Assembly: GCA_002423905.1 (NCBI GenBank) | Contig: DIVC01000113.1 | Coordinates: 14,184-21,688 of the forward strand | Source of the DNA: Idiomarina sp. UBA6142 | Lineage (GTDB): Bacteria > Pseudomonadota > Gammaproteobacteria > Enterobacterales > Alteromonadaceae | DNA: 7,505 bases | Reading direction: 5' to 3' | Shown: in pieces, positions 1 through 7,505 of the stretch | Position numbering within the stretch: position 1 is the stretch's first letter | Layout: the number at the start of each line of letters is the position of its first letter | Translations under genes and position numbers: made by a program | The notes under the pieces: model-generated | What the model was told of the DNA's origin: nothing | Database searches by the model: none | The model's input: only the letters and a program-made list of their open reading frames with translations

Positions 1-47
1 GGAATGTTGCCGTACCAACTGCTGACATGGCTGTTCGCTGTGGTCAT
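1..47 (-). CDS. kdsC: 3-deoxy-D-manno-octulosonate 8-phosphate phosphatase KdsC, N-terminal fragment (partial)
   Basis: Only the first 15 codons lie inside the window (MTTANSHVSSWYGNI); the rest runs off the left edge. The ATG overlaps the kdsD stop as TAATG, and an AGGAG ribosome binding site at 55-59 stands 7 bases upstream of it, so this is a real start. The fragment is too short for domain evidence. The assignment rests on position: kdsC follows kdsD directly in Escherichia coli and Pseudomonas, and KdsC proteins often carry a short N-terminal stretch with a YG or YxP pattern before the HAD-phosphatase core. KdsC removes phosphate from Kdo-8-phosphate in the cytoplasm to give Kdo for the LPS inner core. 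Confidence that a gene starts here is high; the identity is an inference from synteny. Confidence 0.7.
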   Translation of the reverse strand, partial: MTTANSHVSSWYGNI

Positions 48-1048
48 TAAATCACTCCTGCCTTGAGTAAATCGTGCATATTCAGGGCACCTAATGCCTG
101 GCCGTGCTGATTCACCACAAACAACCCGTTAATTTTTCGGTCTTCCATCGTTTTTAAGCCTTGTGCAGCCAATACATCGGCTGCAATGGTGACTGGGTTA
201 CGCGTCATCACTTGAGCGATAGCGGTGCTGTGAACATCAATGCGTTGATCCAAAATGCGGCGTAAATCGCCGTCAGTGAAAATCCCCAACAAGCGGCCAT
301 CGCTATCGGTAACGCCAGTCATACCCAAGCCTTTGCGGGACATCTCCAACAACGCTTCGCTAATAGTAGCATCGGCGCTGACTTGTGGCAGCCGCTCGCC
401 GCTGTGCATGATATCGCGAATATGCAGTAACAAACGACGACCTAAGCTACCGCCTGGGTGCGACATGGCAAAATCATCAGCGGTGAAGCCACGCGCGTGC
501 AGCAGCGCAACGGCGAGCGCGTCGCCCATAACCAAAGTGGCGGTGGTAGATGAGGTGGGGGCCAAACCCAACGGGCAGGCTTCTTTGTCCACCGCAATAC
601 ACAGGTGCACATCCGAGAGCTGGGCTAACGTTGACTGCGGATTACCGGTCATACTAATCAGACTCACGCCACGGCGCTTAATCAGCGGAGCAATGGCTAA
701 AACTTCGTTGGTTTCGCCGGAATTAGACAGTGCCAACACCACATCGGCATCGGTAATCATGCCTAAATCACCGTGGCTGGCTTCACCAGGGTGAACAAAG
801 AACGCTGGGGTGCCGGTTGAAGCCAGCGTGGCAGCAATTTTGCCACCAATATGACCGGACTTGCCCATGCCAATAACCACCACCCGGCCACGGCATTGCA
901 GCAGCAGCGCACAGGCGTTGGCAAAATGGTCATCAAGATAGCGGGATAGGCCATGCACAGCCGCGGCTTCAATAGCCACAACCTGTTGCGCAAGGGCAAT
1001 AAAATCTGCCTTAGTCACCGCACTCATAGAGTTTTCATCACCGTTCAT
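47..1048 (-). CDS. kdsD: Arabinose-5-phosphate isomerase KdsD
   Basis: KdsD interconverts D-ribulose 5-phosphate and D-arabinose 5-phosphate in the cytoplasm, the first step toward Kdo in LPS. From the chosen start the protein has 333 residues (E. coli: 328). An N-terminal SIS sugar-isomerase domain carries GMGKSGH (about 60-66) and SNSGE (108-112). Two CBS domains follow (about 210-268 and 275-333), the first with GIFTDGDLRR. Residues matching the E. coli catalytic set Lys59, Glu111, Glu152 and His193 are all present (Lys63, Glu115, Glu156, His197). The start is uncertain. ATG at 1048 has a weak GATGAG 6 bases upstream and fits the family length; ATG at 1027 gives 326 residues and is nearly as good. 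A GTG at 1147 would give 366 residues but adds a non-conserved N-terminus and would place the candidate -10 box inside the gene. The gene is divergent from mlaF and probably co-transcribed with the next gene, kdsC, which starts on its stop codon. Confidence 0.95.
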   Translation of the reverse strand: MNGDENSMSAVTKADFIALAQQVVAIEAAAVHGLSRYLDDHFANACALLLQCRGRVVVIGMGKSGHIGGKIAATLASTGTPAFFVHPGEASHGDLGMITDADVVLALSNSGETNEVLAIAPLIKRRGVSLISMTGNPQSTLAQLSDVHLCIAVDKEACPLGLAPTSSTTATLVMGDALAVALLHARGFTADDFAMSHPGGSLGRRLLLHIRDIMHSGERLPQVSADATISEALLEMSRKGLGMTGVTDSDGRLLGIFTDGDLRRILDQRIDVHSTAIAQVMTRNPVTIAADVLAAQGLKTMEDRKINGLFVVNQHGQALGALNMHDLLKAGVI

Positions 1049-1096
1049 ACTCAGCTCATCAAAGTTCAGCATTAGTTCATGTAGCTTAATGCAACA

Positions 1097-1102
1097 ATCA
1101 TA
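1097..1102 (-). promoter_or_regulatory. Candidate -10 box for kdsD
   Basis: Read on the minus strand this is TATGAT, one mismatch from the sigma-70 -10 consensus. It would start transcription about 40 bases before the ATG at 1048. The hexamer 17 bases upstream (CTGCAA) is a poor -35 match, so the call rests mainly on the -10 box and its placement. A small inverted repeat, ATCG-5-CGAT, lies just upstream of it. Confidence 0.35.
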
Positions 1103-1171
1103 CCCGATCGTTTTTCGATTTGCAGACGTAAATGCCTCGACACTCACGTTTTGTCACAAATTTTAATTATG

Positions 1172-1205
1172 GGAATACCTGAATTACCGGCAAATCTGTT
1201 AAACT
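1172..1205 (+). promoter_or_regulatory. Candidate promoter elements for the mla operon
   Basis: Two weak readings overlap. TAAACT at 1200-1205 matches the sigma-70 -10 consensus in four of six places, without a good -35. GGAATAC at 1172-1178, then 16 bases, then TCTGTT at 1195-1200 resembles the sigma-E layout (GGAACTT, about 16 bases, TCTGA) with mismatches in both elements. Either would put the transcript start 15-30 bases before mlaF. The region must hold a promoter, because mlaF is the first gene of the plus-strand run, but which element is used cannot be settled from sequence alone. Confidence 0.3.
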
Positions 1206-1219
1206 ACAGGGTCTGCAAC

Positions 1220-1225
1220 AGGAGA
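1220..1225 (+). promoter_or_regulatory. Ribosome binding site of mlaF
   Basis: AGGAGA lies 10 bases before the ATG at 1236, a good Shine-Dalgarno match that supports this start. Confidence 0.8.
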
Positions 1226-1235
1226 TACGTGAATT

Positions 1236-2081
1236 ATGTCGGATCATACGGTCGACTATTTAGTGGAACTGCAGGGCGTTGATTTCGCTCATGCTCATGG
1301 CGCCCATCCGGTGTACCGTGACCTCAACATGCAGGTTCCACGGGGTAAAATAACTGCCGTATTGGGGCCAAGCGGGGTCGGTAAGACCACGCTGTTACGC
1401 CTGATTGGCGGCCAATTGAAGCCGCAACAAGGGCAAATTACCTTTGCTGGACATAATATTCCAAGCTTATCGCGCTCGGCCTTGTATCAATTGCGTACGC
1501 GCATGAGCATGCTGTTTCAAAGCGGTGCGCTGTTTAGTGACATGAGTGTGTTTGACAATATTGCCTTTCCACTGCGTGAACACAGTCGCTTGAGTGAAGA
1601 AATTATTGAAACCGTGGTGCTGATGAAGCTTGAGGCAGTTGGCCTGCGCGGTGCCCGCCACCTGATGCCAAGTGAGCTGTCTGGTGGTATGGCGCGCCGA
1701 GCAGCGTTAGCTCGCTCGATAGCGCTCGACCCTGAATTGATCATGTACGATGAGCCGTTTGCTGGCCAAGACCCGATTTCCATGGGGGTTATCATTAAGT
1801 TGATTAAAAGCTTGAATGAATCGCTGGGGCTGACCAGCATTATTGTTACCCATGATGTGCAAGAAGTCATGACCATTGCCGACTATGTCTTCATTATGGC
1901 GAATAAGACCGTGGTCGGTTCGGGAACACCAGCTGAGCTGCTGGCTTCCAGCGATCCGCTGGTACACCAATTTTTGCACGGTGAGGCCGATGGTCCGGTA
2001 CGTTTCCATTATCCAGCCGCTGATTTAAGCAATGAACTTCTCGGTATTCAGCCAACTGGCACGGAGGCTAAGCATGTTTGA
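1236..2081 (+). CDS. mlaF: Phospholipid ABC transporter ATP-binding protein MlaF
   Basis: This is the ATPase of the inner-membrane MlaFEDB complex, which moves phospholipids between the inner membrane and the periplasmic carrier MlaC to keep outer-membrane lipid asymmetry. It has 281 residues (E. coli: 269). All nucleotide-binding motifs are intact: Walker A GPSGVGKT (44-51), Q-loop Gln95, the Mla-type signature LSGGMARR (148-155), Walker B LIMYDEP (168-174) with catalytic Glu173, and the H-loop His206 in THD. The C-terminal extension contains [11 protein letters not shown], similar to the tail that in E. coli MlaF grips the partner MlaF subunit in the dimer. The ATG has a clear AGGAGA upstream. 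The last 8 bases overlap mlaE, implying coupled translation. It is the first gene of the plus-strand operon. Confidence 0.97.
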   Translation: MSDHTVDYLVELQGVDFAHAHGAHPVYRDLNMQVPRGKITAVLGPSGVGKTTLLRLIGGQLKPQQGQITFAGHNIPSLSRSALYQLRTRMSMLFQSGALFSDMSVFDNIAFPLREHSRLSEEIIETVVLMKLEAVGLRGARHLMPSELSGGMARRAALARSIALDPELIMYDEPFAGQDPISMGVIIKLIKSLNESLGLTSIIVTHDVQEVMTIADYVFIMANKTVVGSGTPAELLASSDPLVHQFLHGEADGPVRFHYPAADLSNELLGIQPTGTEAKHV

Positions 2082-2850
2082 TCGTATCGCGGCACTTGGT
2101 AAAACGGTGCTCGACACTGTCGCTGGCGCCGGCGCAGCGTTAATTATGTTGGTCCGGGCATTGATCGGGCGACCTAACCTGCGCAAATCATGGCCGCTAT
2201 TGATGCAGCAAATGTATTCATTAGGCGTGTTATCGCTGCTCATTATCATAATCAGCGGTTTGTTCATTGGCATGGTATTGGGCCTCCAAGGCTACACCAT
2301 TTTGGTTGATTTTGGCGCTGAGCAAAGTCTCGGGCAAATGGTCGCGCTGTCGTTACTGCGGGAGCTAGGGCCGGTGGTCACGGCACTATTATTCGCCGGC
2401 CGTGCGGGTTCAGCATTGACGGCTGAAATTGGTTTGATGAAAGCCACCGAACAGTTATCTAGCCTTGAAATGATGGCTGTTGACCCCTTGCGTCGAGTGG
2501 TGTCACCACGCTTTTGGGCTGGTTTTTATAGCATGCCAATATTGGCCACCATTTTTTCTGCGGTCGGCATTTACGGTGGCTATTTAGTCGGTGTGCAATG
2601 GCTTGGTGTTGACGATGGCGCCTTCTGGTCAGTGATGCAATCGAGTGTGGAATGGCAAGAAGATATTCTGAACGGCTTGATTAAAAGTATTGTTTTCGCC
2701 TTTGTAGTGACCTGGATAGCACTTTACAAAGGCTATAATTGCACCCCAACCTCAGTCGGTATTAGCCGCGCCACGACCTCAACCGTGGTCACTGCTTCAT
2801 TAGCGGTATTGGGATTGGATTTCGTTTTAACTGCACTGATGTTTGGATAA
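2074..2850 (+). CDS. mlaE: Phospholipid ABC transporter permease MlaE
   Basis: MlaE is the membrane permease of MlaFEDB. From the ATG at 2074 it has 258 residues (E. coli: 260). A GGAGG site at 2063-2067, 6 bases upstream, fixes this start over the in-frame ATG at 2032, which would lengthen the overlap with mlaF. An N-terminal amphipathic stretch (1-40) precedes several hydrophobic segments (about 48-72, 88-112, 148-175, 200-220 and 235-257). The conserved core is [17 protein letters not shown] (96-112), followed by the [18 protein letters not shown] region (117-134), which in this family forms the coupling helix that contacts MlaF. Glu97 corresponds to the conserved Glu98 in the lipid-binding cavity of the E. 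coli protein. The stop overlaps the mlaD start as TAATG. Confidence 0.97.
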   Translation: MFDRIAALGKTVLDTVAGAGAALIMLVRALIGRPNLRKSWPLLMQQMYSLGVLSLLIIIISGLFIGMVLGLQGYTILVDFGAEQSLGQMVALSLLRELGPVVTALLFAGRAGSALTAEIGLMKATEQLSSLEMMAVDPLRRVVSPRFWAGFYSMPILATIFSAVGIYGGYLVGVQWLGVDDGAFWSVMQSSVEWQEDILNGLIKSIVFAFVVTWIALYKGYNCTPTSVGISRATTSTVVTASLAVLGLDFVLTALMFG

Positions 2851-3323
2851 TGCTCATGGAATCACGTAATACACATTTAGCGGTTGGTATGTTTGTCATT
2901 TTGGGCATCGTGGCGATGTTATTTTTGGGGCTACGAGCAGCCAACACCAGCGCTGTCACCACTGGTGAAACCTATAAAATTTTTGCCAAGTTCGACAATA
3001 TTGGTGGTCTGAAAGAGCGTTCACCGGTGAAAGTAGGCGGCGTAGTGGTCGGTCGAGTGAGTGCCATTAGTCTCGATGGCGCCTATTACGAGCCATTGGT
3101 CGAAATGACCATTAGCAAAAGATACAGTGAATTTTCTGACACCTCATCGGTCTCAATATTAACCTCGGGCCTGTTAGGTGAGCAGTACATTGGTTTGAAC
3201 CCAGGGTTCATTGATGACACGGTTGAAATGCTGGGTGATGGTGATTTTATTTACGACACCAAATCGGCCTTGGTGTTAGAAGACTTGATCGGGCAGTTCC
3301 TGTTTGGCCAGGGTAATGATTAA
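2850..3323 (+). CDS. mlaD: MCE-domain phospholipid transporter subunit MlaD
   Basis: MlaD is a single-pass inner-membrane protein whose MCE domains form a hexameric ring on MlaE, giving lipids a hydrophobic channel toward MlaC. It has 157 residues. A transmembrane helix (about 11-30) is followed by one MCE domain (about 40-118) with FDNIGGLKERSPVKVGGVVVG and TSGLLGEQYIGLNPG, both highly like E. coli. The protein ends soon after VLEDLIGQFLFG, so it lacks the polar, disordered tail of about 25 residues that brings the E. coli protein to 183. ATG at 2850 overlaps the mlaE stop; ATG at 2856, two codons later, is better spaced from GGA at 2845-2847 and is a possible alternative. A 9-base gap separates it from mlaC. 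Confidence 0.95.
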   Translation: MLMESRNTHLAVGMFVILGIVAMLFLGLRAANTSAVTTGETYKIFAKFDNIGGLKERSPVKVGGVVVGRVSAISLDGAYYEPLVEMTISKRYSEFSDTSSVSILTSGLLGEQYIGLNPGFIDDTVEMLGDGDFIYDTKSALVLEDLIGQFLFGQGND

Positions 3324-3332
3324 GGAGACCTC

Positions 3333-4019
3333 ATGAGATTAGTTGTATTGAAAACCTGGGCAATTGCCGCGGTTACGCTATTGATGCTGAGCAGCGTTAG
3401 CGCGCCGGCACAGGCGGAGTTGATCCGCGATGACAACCCCTATTTGCTGCTTGAAAAAGTGGCCAACAGAACCTTCGATCGGATTGGCACTGATCGCGAA
3501 TTAATTAGCGCGAACTTAGACCATTTACGGGTGATTATCCGTGAAGAAATGATGCCATACGTTGATTGGGTTTATGCCTCTAAGCGGGTTCTGGGGCGTG
3601 CCTTACAAGATACTACAGCGGAACAACGGCAAGAATTTTATGCGGTGTTTCGTGATTATTTAATTGCCACCTATGGTCGTGCGTTTACCGCCTACGATGA
3701 AAGTAAGCACACCGTTCAATTTGGTGACGCGCGCCGGTTTAACGCCGGTAGCCGCATGGTTGAAGTGAATACCCGCGTGATTGAAGCTGGCACCGGCCGT
3801 CCACCCATGCGCATGGATTTTAAAATGCGTTACGATAATGACGATAAAATTTGGAAGGCGTATGACCTAGTGGTTGAAGGCGTTAGCCTACTCAACAGCA
3901 AGCAAGCCGAGGTTGCACAGGTCATTCGGCAACGCGGCATTGATGGAACCATTGCGTTACTGCGTGAAAAAGCCGCAGAACCGATTCGCCAATACCAAGA
4001 AGGTGATGATACATTATGA
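3333..4019 (+). CDS. mlaC: Periplasmic phospholipid-binding protein MlaC
   Basis: MlaC is the soluble periplasmic carrier that ferries phospholipid between MlaFEDB and the outer-membrane lipoprotein MlaA, which is not in this window. It has 228 residues (E. coli: 211). The N-terminus is a typical Sec signal peptide: positive residues, a hydrophobic run (about 9-22), then a likely signal peptidase I site after AQA at residue 28. The mature part begins ELIRDDNPY, and the family pattern of helices and a mixed sheet fits the sequence (for example REEMMPYVDW and later FYAVFRDYLIATYGRAF). The start has a strong AGGAG at 3323-3327, 5 bases upstream. The stop overlaps mlaB as ATGA. Confidence 0.96.
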   Translation: MRLVVLKTWAIAAVTLLMLSSVSAPAQAELIRDDNPYLLLEKVANRTFDRIGTDRELISANLDHLRVIIREEMMPYVDWVYASKRVLGRALQDTTAEQRQEFYAVFRDYLIATYGRAFTAYDESKHTVQFGDARRFNAGSRMVEVNTRVIEAGTGRPPMRMDFKMRYDNDDKIWKAYDLVVEGVSLLNSKQAEVAQVIRQRGIDGTIALLREKAAEPIRQYQEGDDTL

Positions 4020-4324
4020 GCCTCAGTTACAGCCAACAGGGTGACCGACTGGTGCTGCAGGGTGAATTGAGCCGAAGCACTATTCCCGCCATGTGGCAAA
4101 AACGTCAGCAATGGCTGCAAGGCGCAATCAGTAATGCTACCTTGAACATTGATTTGGCTGGGGTAGAGCGTGTGGATTCAGCCGGCGTGGCTATGTTGTT
4201 GCGGTTAAAAGGAGCTTTGCAGCAGCAACAGTGTGACTTAGTGATTGTGGCGTCTAACCCACAATTACGAGCCATTGCCGCAGTCAGCGGCGTTACCGAC
4301 ATCTTGCAATTGTCAACGCAGTAA
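4016..4324 (+). CDS. mlaB: STAS-domain protein MlaB
   Basis: MlaB is the small cytoplasmic STAS protein that binds MlaF and is needed for assembly and activity of the Mla ABC transporter. It has 102 residues (E. coli: 97) and is one STAS domain throughout. The core NIDLAGVERVDSAGVAMLLRL (about 44-64) is the conserved helix cap. Ser55 sits where E. coli has Thr52 and where anti-anti-sigma factors have their phosphorylated serine. Overall identity to E. coli looks low, so context (fourth partner after mlaFEDC, ATGA overlap with mlaC) carries part of the assignment. A general anti-anti-sigma role is unlikely given the operon. Confidence 0.93.
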   Translation: MSLSYSQQGDRLVLQGELSRSTIPAMWQKRQQWLQGAISNATLNIDLAGVERVDSAGVAMLLRLKGALQQQQCDLVIVASNPQLRAIAAVSGVTDILQLSTQ

Positions 4325-4370
4325 CTCACCGTTAGGTACTGCCAACATTGTTAAAGCGAGTAAAATTCAA

Positions 4371-4631
4371 TTGATTAGTACCGAACAAATCCGCACACTT
4401 ATTGATAGCGCTTTAAGCCCCGACGACATGGTGATTAAAGTGGATGGTAGTCATGCCACCATTACGGTGGTGAGCGCAGCGTTTGATGCCATAAGCCGAG
4501 TGAAAAAACAGCAATTGGTCTATGCACCATTAAAACAACTGATTGCTAGCGGTGAATTGCACGCAGTATCAATAAAAACCTATACCCCGGCTGAGTGGCT
4601 GCGGCAGAAAAAACTCGCCAATTTAAGCTAA
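4371..4631 (+). CDS. ibaG: BolA-family iron-sulfur-related protein IbaG, TTG start
   Basis: IbaG is a small cytoplasmic BolA-family protein; relatives bind monothiol glutaredoxins around a [2Fe-2S] cluster, and in E. coli IbaG is linked to acid stress. Strong similarity runs through VDGSHATITVVSAAFD, RVKKQQLVY and HAVSIKTYTPAEW; the last block holds the conserved histidine (His64) thought to serve as a cluster ligand. No ATG or GTG exists in frame between the mlaB stop and the conserved core; TTG at 4371 gives 86 residues, against 84 in E. coli, and aligns at the N-terminus. Upstream GCGAG at 4356-4360 is a weak ribosome site. A TTG at 4245 inside mlaB would give 128 residues with an unconserved N-terminus and is less likely; ATT at 4347 or 4365 is a remote option. 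The gene lies 46 bases after mlaB and 17 before murA, the same position as in E. coli. Confidence 0.9.
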   Translation: MISTEQIRTLIDSALSPDDMVIKVDGSHATITVVSAAFDAISRVKKQQLVYAPLKQLIASGELHAVSIKTYTPAEWLRQKKLANLS

Positions 4632-4639
4632 CAGAGTAG

Positions 4640-5908
<1,269 letters not shown>

Positions 5909-5920
<12 letters not shown>

Positions 5921-6955
5921 ACGAATGGTGACCACCGTGGTCATCAGCTGTTGGCCACGGTAAAACTTCACTTCCAGCTTGGTGCCAGGCTTGGTTTCGG
6001 CCACTAAGTTCAGCCCTTGAGCTGCAGAACTTACCGGTGTGCCACCCATTTCAACGACATAATCTTCAGCTTGTAAACCGGCCTCTTCAGCCGGGCTACC
6101 GCGATCGACGCCACTGATAAAAATACCCGGCTGGCGGTAGATCTCCGCCGTATTCGGCGCTTCACCAACATTTACGCCTAAATAGCCGCGCACCACTTCA
6201 CCTTCTTCAATCAGCGCGGTCATTACTAATTTTGCTAATGAGTAGGGGATGGCAAAATAAATGCCGTCAACGCCCTGACCGCTGGGGCCGCGGAATTGGG
6301 CATTATTAATACCAACCAAATAGCCTTGGCTATTCACCAGCGCCCCGCCTGAAGTGCCTTCACTGATGGCGGCATCCATTTGGATTAAATCGGCGTGAGA
6401 ATGAATCACCCCCATACGACCGCCAGTAGCACTGATAATACCCTGGGTAATGGTTTGACCAAGATTCAGCGGATTGCCAATAGCCAGCACCACATCACCC
6501 ACCCGCGTGCGAAGATTGTCATCGGTCAGAATCACCGGCAAGTTGTCGGCTTCAATGCGCACGACCGCTAAGTCGGTAATGCGGTCAAAGCCAATGACCT
6601 GGCCGGAATATTGGCGACCATCTTGCAGTGCAACTTGAATTTGGCTGACGTCAGCCACGACATGGTGGGCTGTTAAGATGTGTCCGCGATTATCCATAAT
6701 GACGCCTGAACCGAGTCGAAATATACTGCCGGGGCGGCGCGAGTAGTAGGAATCAGGTAGCTCACCAATGCTGTAAATGTTGACCACTGCCGGAGCGGCG
6801 CGGTTTACCGCAGTCGCATAACTCGCAGGTTGCTCACTCATGAGCGGCTGGGGGTTATTGCTCAACCAGCGTTGCACCGTGATGACCACTGCGGCCACCA
6901 GCAGGCCAAGAAAAGCAAAGCGAACGATGTACCAGAGCCAGTCGCGCAGGGTCAT
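5909..6955 (-). CDS. degS: Site-1 envelope-stress serine protease DegS
   Basis: DegS is an inner-membrane-anchored periplasmic protease of the HtrA family. In E. coli it senses unassembled porin C-termini through its PDZ domain and cuts the anti-sigma factor RseA, starting sigma-E release; Pseudomonas AlgW does the same with MucA. The protein has 348 residues (E. coli: 355): one N-terminal membrane anchor (about 10-27), a trypsin-like domain (about 45-250), and a single PDZ domain (about 258-345). The single PDZ and uncleaved anchor separate it from DegP/DegQ. The triad is His98 (in TAHHVV), Asp128 (in ITDLAVV) and Ser202. The serine motif reads GTSGGAL instead of the usual GNSGGAL. The ATG at 6955 has a modest GGA ribosome site about 7 bases upstream. 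It lies downstream of degQ as in E. coli, but a terminator stands between them, so it probably has its own promoter; I see no strong one in 6956-7008. Confidence 0.95.
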
Positions 6956-7007
6956 GAGATTTCCGTAAATGATTGATGTATCGCTAGTCTAGTGCATCGA
7001 GGCGCAG

Positions 7008-7041
7008 AAAAAAAGCAGGCAACTGTTGAGCTGCCTGCTTT
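7008..7041 (-). terminator. Rho-independent terminator of degQ
   Basis: On the minus strand GCAGGCAGCT pairs with AGTTGCCTGC (one G-U pair) around a CAAC tetraloop, followed by seven Ts. Flanking A-T pairs can extend the stem. It begins about 24 bases after the degQ stop. On the plus strand only three Ts follow the stem, so it acts mainly leftward. It separates degQ from degS. Confidence 0.9.
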
Positions 7042-7064
7042 ATGACTTAATCAAACTGCGATGA

Positions 7065-7505
7065 TTAACCGCGCAGTACCAGATAGAGCGAGGTATTGCC
7101 GCGGCGAATATTTAAGGCAATCACATTACCGGCTTGGTCCATAGCCTGACGCAAGTCAGCAACAGTATTGACCGGGCGACGATTGACCGCGACGATCACA
7201 TCGTCTTTGCGCAAGCCATAGCGTGCTGCTAATGAGTTTTGTTCGAGCTCAGTCAAACGTACACCGCCATCGGCATCACCGGCTAACGTGGCCCCCTCAA
7301 GCGCAGGATGCAGCTCGGCGGCTTTTACTTCGCGTTCTTCGGCACGCAAGGTGACCTCAAGCTGGCGTTCTTTGCCATCCCGTAGCACCGTTATTTCAAC
7401 CTTTTTGTCGGCTCCAACCGTGCCCACACGGGCAATTAAATCGGCAAAAGTTCGGATGCGTTCTTTATTCACCGCAATAATCACATCACCCGACTGAATT
7501 CCAGC
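7065..7505 (-). CDS. degQ: Periplasmic serine endoprotease DegQ/DegP-type, C-terminal part (partial)
   Basis: The open frame continues past the right edge; 146 C-terminal residues are present and the protease domain lies outside. The visible part holds the end of the first PDZ domain (starting AGIQSGDVIIAVN) and a complete second PDZ domain (GVRLTELEQNSLAARYGLRKDDVIVAVN) that ends in NTSLYLVLRG. Two PDZ domains in tandem, with a closing STSVYLL-like motif, are typical of DegQ and DegP, periplasmic quality-control proteases and chaperones that form cage-like oligomers. DegQ is preferred to DegP because degQ normally precedes degS and the terminus resembles DegQ, but the fragment alone cannot separate them. 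The GTG at 7484 is internal and not the real start. The gene is followed by its own strong terminator. Confidence 0.92.
   Translation of the reverse strand, partial: AGIQSGDVIIAVNKERIRTFADLIARVGTVGADKKVEITVLRDGKERQLEVTLRAEEREVKAAELHPALEGATLAGDADGGVRLTELEQNSLAARYGLRKDDVIVAVNRRPVNTVADLRQAMDQAGNVIALNIRRGNTSLYLVLRG

Noticed and set aside
255..794. Plus-strand open frame of 179 codons
   Set aside because: It is antisense to the kdsD SIS/CBS coding region, has no recognisable domain, and its composition is what the complement of a conserved gene gives.
1143..1160. CRP or FNR site around TCACGTTTTGTCACA
   Set aside because: The TCAC elements are direct, not inverted, repeats and the left half does not match TGTGA or TTGAT.
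1517..1876. Minus-strand open frame of 119 codons inside mlaF
   Set aside because: It is opposite the Walker B/signature region of mlaF and is explained by the complement of that conserved gene.
2032..2073. Longer MlaE start at the ATG at 2032
   Set aside because: It would overlap mlaF by 50 bases and lacks the well-placed GGAGG that precedes the ATG at 2074; family length fits the shorter form.
4245..4370. N-terminal extension of ibaG from a TTG inside mlaB, possibly a MlaB-IbaG frameshift fusion
   Set aside because: The extra 42 residues look like out-of-frame mlaB translation and read-through of a spacer; no slippery sequence is seen and both proteins are complete on their own.
4301..4370. 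A promoter between mlaB and ibaG (TTGTCA at 4310 as -35)
   Set aside because: The hexamers 16-18 bases downstream do not resemble a -10 box, so a separate ibaG-murA promoter cannot be supported.

Overview
The window is a conventional stretch of gammaproteobacterial chromosome devoted to building and guarding the cell envelope. Protein similarities (KdsD, MlaFEDCB, IbaG, MurA, DegS, DegQ) and gene order fit a marine gammaproteobacterium, perhaps of the Alteromonadales/Idiomarinaceae type. The genus is a guess from protein flavour and moderate base composition.

Left end, minus strand: the start of a gene that is almost certainly kdsC (cut by the window edge) follows kdsD with a TAATG stop/start overlap. 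These are two steps of Kdo synthesis for LPS. They read leftward, away from a divergent control region of about 190 bases (roughly 1049-1235).

Centre, plus strand: mlaF-mlaE-mlaD-mlaC-mlaB-ibaG-murA form one tightly packed run with overlaps or short gaps. MlaF (ATPase), MlaE (permease), MlaD (MCE-domain ring) and MlaB (STAS protein) make the inner-membrane MlaFEDB complex. MlaC is its periplasmic phospholipid shuttle. IbaG is a small BolA-family protein and appears to start at TTG. MurA catalyses the first committed step of peptidoglycan synthesis.

Right part, minus strand: degS, convergent with murA at a distance of 3 bases, and the C-terminal part of an upstream degQ-type protease gene that runs off the window. 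A strong rho-independent terminator lies between degQ and degS. DegS is the site-1 protease that starts the RseA/sigma-E envelope stress cascade, so LPS synthesis, phospholipid transport, peptidoglycan synthesis and envelope-stress sensing all sit in 7.5 kb. From memory, Pseudomonas aeruginosa has a similar order (kdsC-kdsD-mlaFEDCB-bolA-murA, then algW a few genes on), so this looks like an ancestral cluster rather than an island.

I see no mobile element, CRISPR array, tRNA, rRNA or prophage gene, and no previously undescribed system. The points worth a second look are small: the TTG start of ibaG, a hairpin holding the stop codons of both murA and degS, a GTSGG serine motif in DegS, a MlaD without the C-terminal tail, and candidate promoter elements in the divergent region. 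No gap between genes exceeds 300 bases.
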